A DNA stretch of 53,151 bases from Fluviibacter sp041311015 (GTDB lineage Bacteria; Pseudomonadota; Gammaproteobacteria; Burkholderiales; Rhodocyclaceae): positions 1-53,151 of the forward strand of contig JBFYKG010000002.1 in assembly GCA_041311015.1 (NCBI GenBank), given 5' to 3'. Below, one piece after another: positions 47,871 to 53,151 of the stretch. The position numbers and the translations under genes were made by a program. The number at the start of each line of letters is the position of its first letter. Positions within the stretch are counted from its first letter, which is position 1. Under the pieces are notes generated by a model. It did not search any database. It saw only the letters and a list, made by a program, of their open reading frames with translations, and was not told the origin of the DNA.

Positions 47871-49859
47871 TCATTCAAACTCGATAATGATCTGATCAAC
47901 CGACAGTGATTCTCCCGCAGCGGCCGAAACCTTCTTCACCTTGCCGTCTTGCTCGGCCTTGAGGATATTTTCCATCTTCATGGCTTCGATGACGGCCAGC
48001 TTTTCGCCCGCCTTGACATCCTGGCCTACCTTAACGGCCACTTCGCGCAGTAGGCCCGGCATCGGCGACAGCAGGAACTTCGACATATCCGGGGCGGCCT
48101 TCTTCGGCATCAGGGCCAGCATTTCTGCAACGCGGGCGCGCATGACGTTGAAGTTTGCCTGGGTGCCCCAGTGGAACAGACGGTAGTCCAGTTTGTGGCG
48201 CTCAACCTGCATTGTGAACGGTTCACCATTCACGGTGCCGATGAAGAGCGGTTCACCCAGGTTCCAGGCGGAACGGATCTTTAAGGTTTCGCCCTTGTAG
48301 GTCACATCGTAGCCGCCTTCTGTCGCAGTCACGATAACCGGATGCTGTACACCATCACGAATGACAACGGCCGCATCGCTCACCTGAAGCTCGTGCCCGG
48401 GCAGCTGGCCGCTGACGTTGGCTGCACGGTCGATATAGCGGCGGTGGACGAATGCAGCCACGGACATCAGCAACGCCGGATCATCATGCGGCACATCGCT
48501 TGCATCAAAGCCCTTCGGGTACTCTTCGGCAATAAAGGCGGTCGTGAAATTACCGGCCTGGAAGCGCGGGTGCTGCATCAGCGCCGCCTGGAACGGAATG
48601 TTTGACGAAATGCCGCGGATGACGAAGCTGTTGAGAGCGTCGCGCATGCGCTCAATGGCTTGTTCGCGCGTCGCTCCATGCACGATGAGTTTAGCAATCA
48701 TCGAGTCGTAGTACATCGAGATTTCGCCGCCCTCGTAGACACCGGTGTCGACGCGCACCTGGCCCGGCACTTCTTCCGGCGGGGCAAACTTCACCAGACG
48801 ACCGGTTGAGGGCAGGAAGCCACGGAACGGGTCTTCGGCGTTAATACGGCATTCCATTGCCCAACCATTCAGTTGAACGTCTTCCTGCTTGAACGACAGC
48901 TTTTCGCCTGCCGCAACGCGGATCATCTGCTCGACGAGGTCGAGGCCGGTGATCAGTTCAGTCACCGGGTGTTCCACCTGCAGGCGGGTGTTCATTTCGA
49001 GGAAGTAGAACGACTTGTCCTTCCCAACAACAAACTCAACCGTACCGGCCGACTGATACTGCACCGCTTTAGCCAGCGCCACAGCTTGTTCACCCATGGC
49101 CTTACGGGTGGCCGGGTCGATGAAAGGCGACGGTGCTTCTTCGATCACCTTCTGGTGACGGCGCTGAATCGAGCAGTCACGTTCGTTCAAATACACGACG
49201 TTGCCGTGCGAGTCACCCAGCACCTGAATTTCGATATGGCGTGGCTCTTCAACAAATTTCTCGATAAAGACGCGATCATCACCAAAAGCATTCTTGGCTT
49301 CGTTCTTGCACGAGGCGAACCCTTCGTAGGCTTCCTTGTCGTCGAAGGCAACGCGCAGCCCCTTGCCGCCACCGCCCGCTGAGGCCTTGATCATGACCGG
49401 GTAACCAATGCCTTTGGCAATTTCAACCGCCTGTTCCGGCGTGTCGATTGGATCGTTGTAACCCGGAATGGTATTAACCTTGGCTTCGTTGGCCAGCTTT
49501 TTCGAGGCGATCTTATCGCCCATCGATTCCAGTGCGTAGACCTTAGGTCCGATGAAGACGATGCCGTTGGCTTCGAGCTTCTTGCCGAATTCGGCGTTTT
49601 CCGAGAGGAAGCCGTAACCTGGGTGAACCGCTTCAGCGCCGGTCTGTTTACAGGCAGCGATGATCTTGTCGATAACGAGGTACGACTCTTTCGATGCAGC
49701 CGGGCCGATACAGACGGCTTCGTCCGCCAACTCGACGTGGCGTGCTGCGGCATCGGCTTCCGAGTACACGGCAACGGTTTTGATGCCCATCTTACGGGCG
49801 GTCTTGATAACACGGCAGGCGATCTCGCCCCGGTTAGCAATCAGAATTTTCTTGAACAT
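47871..49859 (-). CDS. pccA: Propionyl-CoA carboxylase, biotin-containing alpha subunit
   Basis: Biotin carboxylase plus BCCP in one chain (662 residues). The biotin carboxylase domain opens with MFKKILIANRGEIACRVI and has the ATP-grasp MIKASAGGGGKGLRVA and YFLEMNTRLQVEHPVTE. A BT-type spacer follows, and biotin attaches at Lys628 in EAMKMEN at the C-terminus. The whole N-to-C order and size fit the PccA/MccA group. Specificity for propionyl-CoA is inferred from partner pccB, meaB and mcm on the same strand. ATG 49859; 35 bases after pccB. Confidence 0.94.
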   Translation of the reverse strand: MFKKILIANRGEIACRVIKTARKMGIKTVAVYSEADAAARHVELADEAVCIGPAASKESYLVIDKIIAACKQTGAEAVHPGYGFLSENAEFGKKLEANGIVFIGPKVYALESMGDKIASKKLANEAKVNTIPGYNDPIDTPEQAVEIAKGIGYPVMIKASAGGGGKGLRVAFDDKEAYEGFASCKNEAKNAFGDDRVFIEKFVEEPRHIEIQVLGDSHGNVVYLNERDCSIQRRHQKVIEEAPSPFIDPATRKAMGEQAVALAKAVQYQSAGTVEFVVGKDKSFYFLEMNTRLQVEHPVTELITGLDLVEQMIRVAAGEKLSFKQEDVQLNGWAMECRINAEDPFRGFLPSTGRLVKFAPPEEVPGQVRVDTGVYEGGEISMYYDSMIAKLIVHGATREQAIERMRDALNSFVIRGISSNIPFQAALMQHPRFQAGNFTTAFIAEEYPKGFDASDVPHDDPALLMSVAAFVHRRYIDRAANVSGQLPGHELQVSDAAVVIRDGVQHPVIVTATEGGYDVTYKGETLKIRSAWNLGEPLFIGTVNGEPFTMQVERHKLDYRLFHWGTQANFNVMRARVAEMLALMPKKAAPDMSKFLLSPMPGLLREVAVKVGQDVKAGEKLAVIEAMKMENILKAEQDGKVKKVSAAAGESLSVDQIIIEFE

Positions 49860-49894
49860 GAGAAAGCCTCAGATTTCGGTAATTAGGTTGGCGA

Positions 49895-51427
49895 TCAAAG
49901 CGGGATGTTGCCGTGCTTGCGCCACGGATTGGTGACATCCTTATCCTTCAACATCGCAAGCGAGCGGCAGATACGCTTGCGGGTTTCGCTTGGCATGATC
50001 ACGTCATCGATGAAGCCACGAGCGCCCGCCACAAACGGGTTGGCGAACTTGGCCTTGTACTCGGCTTCGCGCTCGGCCAGCTTGGCCGGGTTATTCTTCT
50101 CTTCGCGGAAAATAATTTCCACGGCACCCTTCGGGCCCATCACGGCGATTTCTGCCGATGGCCAGGCGAAGTTCACGTCGCCGCGCAGGTGCTTCGAGCT
50201 CATCACGTCGTAAGCGCCACCGTAGGCCTTGCGCGTAATCACGGTCACCTTCGGTACGGTACATTCGGCATAGGCGTAGAGCAGCTTGGCACCGTGCTTG
50301 ATGATGCCGCCGTATTCCTGCGAGGTGCCCGGCATGAAGCCCGGGACGTCAACGAAGGTGACGACCGGAATATTGAAAGCATCACAGAAGCGCACGAAAC
50401 GGGCTGCCTTGATCGACGACTTGATGTCCAGGCAGCCGGCCAACACCAGCGGTTGGTTGGCCACGATGCCGACGGTGCGGCCTTCCATGCGGCCGAAACC
50501 AACGATGATGTTCTTGGCGTAATCCGGCTGGATTTCGAAGAAGTCACAGTCATCCACCGTCTTGATGATCAGTTCCTTCATGTCGTATGGCTGGTTCGGG
50601 TTGGCCGGAACCAGCGTGTCGAGCGAGAAGTCCAGACGATCGGCGCTATCCAGCGTCGGTTGTACGGGTGGCTTCTCTTTATTGCTCGACGGCAGGAAGT
50701 TGATCAGACGGCGCAACATCAACAGCGCCTCGACGTCATTTTCAAAGGCCAGATCCGCTACGCCTGATTTGCTGGTGTGCGTGACGGCACCGCCCAGTTC
50801 TTCGGCGGTGACTTCTTCATGGGTCACGGTCTTCACGACATCCGGACCCGTCACAAACATGTATGAGCTGTCTTTCACCATGAAGATGAAGTCAGTCATG
50901 GATGGTGAGTACACGGCGCCACCGGCACATGGGCCCATGATCATCGAGATCTGCGGAATCACACCCGATGCCATGACATTACGCTGGAACACTTCCGCAT
51001 AGCCACCTAGTGCGGCAACGCCTTCCTGAATACGGGCGCCGCCCGAGTCGTTAAGGCCGATCACCGGAGCGCCAACCTTCATGGCCTGATCCATGATCTT
51101 GCAGATCTTCTCGGCATGCGTTTCCGACAGCGAGCCGCCCAGTACCGTAAAGTCCTGCGAGAACACAAACACGAGGCGACCGTTGACGGTGCCATACCCG
51201 GTGACCACGCCATCCCCAGGCATCGACTGGCTATCCATGCCAAAGTCAGTGCAGCGGTGTTCCTTGAACATATCCCACTCTTCGAACGAATCCGGATCCA
51301 GGAAGAGTTCGATGCGTTCGCGGGCAGTCAGCTTGCCCTTGGCGTGCTGCGCATCAATACGCTTCTGGCCGCCGCCCAGTCGCGCCTGTTCGCGCTTCTG
51401 TTCGAGCTGATGGATGATGTCTTGCAT
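49895..51427 (-). CDS. pccB: Propionyl-CoA carboxylase, carboxyltransferase beta subunit
   Basis: Carboxyltransferase (510 residues) that transfers carboxyl from biotin on PccA to propionyl-CoA, giving (S)-methylmalonyl-CoA. Diagnostic segments: RLGGGQKRIDAQHAKGKLTARERIELFLD near the N-terminus, GGSLSETHAEKICKIMDQA, GLNDSGGARIQEGV, and the C-terminal FVDVPGFMPGTSQEYGGIIKHG and RKAYGGAYDVMSSKHLRGD. ATG 51427 has AGGAG-like bases upstream. It lies between meaB and pccA; a fixed pccB-pccA order is usual for proteobacterial propionate operons. Confidence 0.96.
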   Translation of the reverse strand: MQDIIHQLEQKREQARLGGGQKRIDAQHAKGKLTARERIELFLDPDSFEEWDMFKEHRCTDFGMDSQSMPGDGVVTGYGTVNGRLVFVFSQDFTVLGGSLSETHAEKICKIMDQAMKVGAPVIGLNDSGGARIQEGVAALGGYAEVFQRNVMASGVIPQISMIMGPCAGGAVYSPSMTDFIFMVKDSSYMFVTGPDVVKTVTHEEVTAEELGGAVTHTSKSGVADLAFENDVEALLMLRRLINFLPSSNKEKPPVQPTLDSADRLDFSLDTLVPANPNQPYDMKELIIKTVDDCDFFEIQPDYAKNIIVGFGRMEGRTVGIVANQPLVLAGCLDIKSSIKAARFVRFCDAFNIPVVTFVDVPGFMPGTSQEYGGIIKHGAKLLYAYAECTVPKVTVITRKAYGGAYDVMSSKHLRGDVNFAWPSAEIAVMGPKGAVEIIFREEKNNPAKLAEREAEYKAKFANPFVAGARGFIDDVIMPSETRKRICRSLAMLKDKDVTNPWRKHGNIPL

Positions 51428-51454
51428 GGTGGGACTCCTTAGGTGATATCCGGA

Positions 51455-52507
51455 TTACGTGCCATGACCCGGGGTCGATGGCGGTACTTGAGCAAGTGTT
51501 GTGCCAAGAAAGCTGCCGAGTAGCTGGCGGGCTGCCGAGGCGGGTGTCTGGCGTGCCTGGTCAACGGCCTCTCGGATCGCGGGCAGGTTGGCGAGCACAG
51601 TGGGATTGGCATGAAAGGCACGGCGCAGCCCTGAATCGATCAGGCTCCACATCCAGGCCTGCGCCTGATGGCGCCGGCGCGCTTCGAATTCGCCGGTGGG
51701 CACCAAAGCCGTGCGGTAGTTCTCGATGGCTTCCCAGAACTTTTCGATGCCGTCGTGGTGCAGGGCGCTGAGTGCAATGACGGGCGGCTGCCAGTTCGGG
51801 CTAGTCGGGCGCAGCATGCCCAGCGCATTTTTCCATTGCGCGGCAGTCACAGCAGCAGCACGGGGATCAATGTCGGCCTTGTTAATGATCACCAGGTCGG
51901 CAATCTCGACGATGCCCTTTTTAATGGCCTGCAGATCATCACCGGCATTGGGCAGTTGCAAGAGGCAGAACATGTCCACCATGCCGGCCACGGTGGTTTC
52001 CGATTGGCCAACACCGACCGTTTCAACGATGATCACATCGTAGCCGGAGGCTTCGCAGAGCAGCATGGCTTCGCGCGTCTTTTCGGCAACACCACCGAGC
52101 GAGCCGGATGAGGGGCTGGGGCGGATGAAGGCTTCTTCCCGGGCGGAGAGCTGCTCCATACGGGTTTTGTCGCCCAGGATCGAACCCCCGGAAACGCTGG
52201 ACGATGGGTCCACCGCTAGGACGGCGAGTTTGTGGCCCTGCTTGATGAGCCACATCCCGAGGGCTTCGATGAAGGTGGATTTGCCGGCGCCGGGCACGCC
52301 CGAGATACCGATACGAATCGCGTTGCCTGTTTTGGGTAACAGTGCGTTGAGCACTTGTTGTGCGCGAAGTTGGTGATCATCACGCGTTGATTCGATCAGC
52401 GTAATGGCCTTGGCCAGCGCACGGCGCTCACCCGCGAGCACACCCGCTACCAGCGCCTGATCGGCATCGGTGAGGGTCGTGACTTCAACGGGGCTCATGG
52501 CGTTCAT
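51455..52507 (-). CDS. meaB: MeaB, GTPase chaperone of methylmalonyl-CoA mutase
   Basis: SIMIBI-class P-loop GTPase (350 residues) that guards and reloads the B12 cofactor of methylmalonyl-CoA mutase. Walker A GVPGAGKST is at residues 70-78, followed by AVDPSSSVSGGSILGDKTRM, DVIIVETVGVGQSE (Walker B / switch region) and the NKAD nucleotide-specificity motif. The start is MNAMSP at 52507, 16 bases after the mutase stop, with an alternative Met at 52498. Clustered with pccAB and mcm, as expected from its partner role. Confidence 0.95.
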   Translation of the reverse strand: MNAMSPVEVTTLTDADQALVAGVLAGERRALAKAITLIESTRDDHQLRAQQVLNALLPKTGNAIRIGISGVPGAGKSTFIEALGMWLIKQGHKLAVLAVDPSSSVSGGSILGDKTRMEQLSAREEAFIRPSPSSGSLGGVAEKTREAMLLCEASGYDVIIVETVGVGQSETTVAGMVDMFCLLQLPNAGDDLQAIKKGIVEIADLVIINKADIDPRAAAVTAAQWKNALGMLRPTSPNWQPPVIALSALHHDGIEKFWEAIENYRTALVPTGEFEARRRHQAQAWMWSLIDSGLRRAFHANPTVLANLPAIREAVDQARQTPASAARQLLGSFLGTTLAQVPPSTPGHGT

Positions 52508-52522
52508 GCGCAGACGCAGTAC

Positions 52523-53151
52523 TTACTTGGATTTCGCTTTGCGGATTTCGGCCAGCACGGTGCGGGCGGAATCTTCAATTCGGGTGCCCGGGCCAAAGAT
52601 GGCTTTGGCACCCGCCTTGTAGAGGGTGTCGTAGTCCTGTGCCGGAATGACGCCACCGGCGAAGACGATGATGTCGTCCGATCCCTGATCCTTAAGCGCT
52701 TTGACCAGTGCCGGCAGCAGCGTTTTGTGGCCGGCGGCCAGCGATGAGACGCCGATGGCGTGGACATCGTTTTCAATGGCCTGACGTGCGGCTTCTTCCG
52801 GTGTTTGGAACAGCGGGCCCATGTCGATGTCGAAGCCCAGGTCGGCGAAGGCAGTAGCGACGACCTTGGCACCACGGTCGTGACCATCCTGGCCCAGTTT
52901 GGCGATCATGATGCGCGGACGACGGCCTTCTTCCTGAACGAACTTTTCGATGTCTTGTTTGATCTCTTCCCAGCTGTCCTGACCTTGCACAACGCCTCCG
53001 TACACACCGGAAATGGTTTGGTTGTTGGCACGGAAACGACCAAAGACCGTTTCCAGCGCATCCGATACTTCACCCACCGTGGCGCGCAGGCGGATAGCCT
53101 TGACGGTCAGATCCAGCAGGTTGCCCTGGCCGGTTTTGGCGCATTCGGTCA
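52523..53151 (-). CDS. mcm: Methylmalonyl-CoA mutase, C-terminal part (5' end beyond window)
   Basis: Only the last 208 residues are in the window; the frame continues past the right edge. The first residues (TECAKTGQGNLLDLTVKAIRLRATVGE) fit the MCM barrel end, and the final ~130 are the B12-binding domain with LGQDGHDRGAK, the DxHxxG lower-ligand loop (about 52872-52892), and FAGGVIPAQDYDTLY. Converts (R)-methylmalonyl-CoA to succinyl-CoA with adenosylcobalamin. First gene of the visible mcm-meaB-pccB-pccA run. Single-chain versus two-chain type cannot be judged from this fragment. Confidence 0.95.
   Translation of the reverse strand, partial: TECAKTGQGNLLDLTVKAIRLRATVGEVSDALETVFGRFRANNQTISGVYGGVVQGQDSWEEIKQDIEKFVQEEGRRPRIMIAKLGQDGHDRGAKVVATAFADLGFDIDMGPLFQTPEEAARQAIENDVHAIGVSSLAAGHKTLLPALVKALKDQGSDDIIVFAGGVIPAQDYDTLYKAGAKAIFGPGTRIEDSARTVLAEIRKAKSK

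Noticed and set aside
49913..50767. 284-codon plus-strand frame across pccB
   Set aside because: Antisense shadow of pccB with His/Arg/Gln-rich composition and no motif.
1..53151. Mobile elements, CRISPR arrays, prophage or rRNA operon
   Set aside because: Read on both strands for transposase motifs, inverted-repeat-bounded insertions, spaced direct repeats and rRNA signature sequences; none seen. Every large frame is a normal core gene.

Overview
The window is a chromosomal segment of a betaproteobacterium (order not determined). The main support is the gene order: gatCAB divergent from mreBCD-mrdA-rodA, argS-SPOR protein-dsbA, a rib-nusB-thiL-pgpA block, a class I PHA synthase, and a degenerate RibBA. 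Coding density is very high, base composition looks moderately GC-rich and even throughout, and I see no insertion sequence, prophage, CRISPR array, rRNA or tRNA. Nearly every open stretch is a recognisable core or central-metabolism gene, so this reads as ordinary housekeeping sequence with a small accessory patch at 43.5-44.6 kb.

Layout. 1-2.5 kb (minus): rph, rdgB and hemW (cut by the left edge). 2.6-8.7 kb (plus): yicC, gmk, rpoZ, spoT, dadA, tatD-like, then hupB alone at 9 kb. 9.3-12.5 kb (minus): gatC-gatA-gatB. 12.8-21.3 kb (plus): the rod-shape (elongasome) set mreB-mreC-mreD-mrdA-rodA-rlpA, followed by the lipoate set ybeD-lipB-lipA. 21.3-34.8 kb (minus): a long co-directional block of ubiB, an Na+/solute symporter, a VanZ-like protein, a 2Fe-2S ferredoxin, an alpha/beta hydrolase, cutA and dsbD, then ribE-ribBA-ribH-nusB-thiL-pgpA-pncC-purT. 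34.9-38.1 kb (plus): argS, an FtsN-like SPOR protein, dsbA. 38.2-40.0 kb (minus): phaC. 40.2-44.5 kb (plus): a DUF1289 protein, a Pcm-like methyltransferase, maeB, a Rap1a/Tai-like secreted protein and two tandem glycine-zipper lipoproteins. 44.6-46.4 kb (minus): ilvD. 46.5-47.8 kb (plus): lgt and a methylmalonyl-CoA-epimerase-like VOC protein. 47.9-53.15 kb (minus): methylmalonyl-CoA mutase (cut by the right edge), meaB, pccB, pccA.

How the genes work together. The right end is a propionyl-CoA to succinyl-CoA module (PccAB, an epimerase candidate, MCM, and the MeaB chaperone). Together with MaeB and PhaC it suggests a cell that handles acyl-CoA carbon, stores polyhydroxyalkanoate, and returns C4 acids to pyruvate. 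The 12.8-19.4 kb block builds the lateral cell wall. Genes within operons are packed tightly, with many 1- to 8-base overlaps (TAATG, TGATG or ATGA junctions). Four of the five convergent gene pairs share one hairpin with an A-run before it and a T-run after it, that is, a bidirectional terminator.

I did not find a clearly new multi-gene system. The best leads are: an epimerase-like VOC protein whose first metal ligand appears to be Gln instead of His; a RibBA whose GTP-cyclohydrolase half lacks its zinc cysteines; a possible leaderless argS transcript; a 7-codon mini-ORF linking rdgB to hemW; an extended hairpin with GATCG elements ahead of maeB; and an orphan immunity-like protein next to duplicated glycine-zipper lipoproteins.
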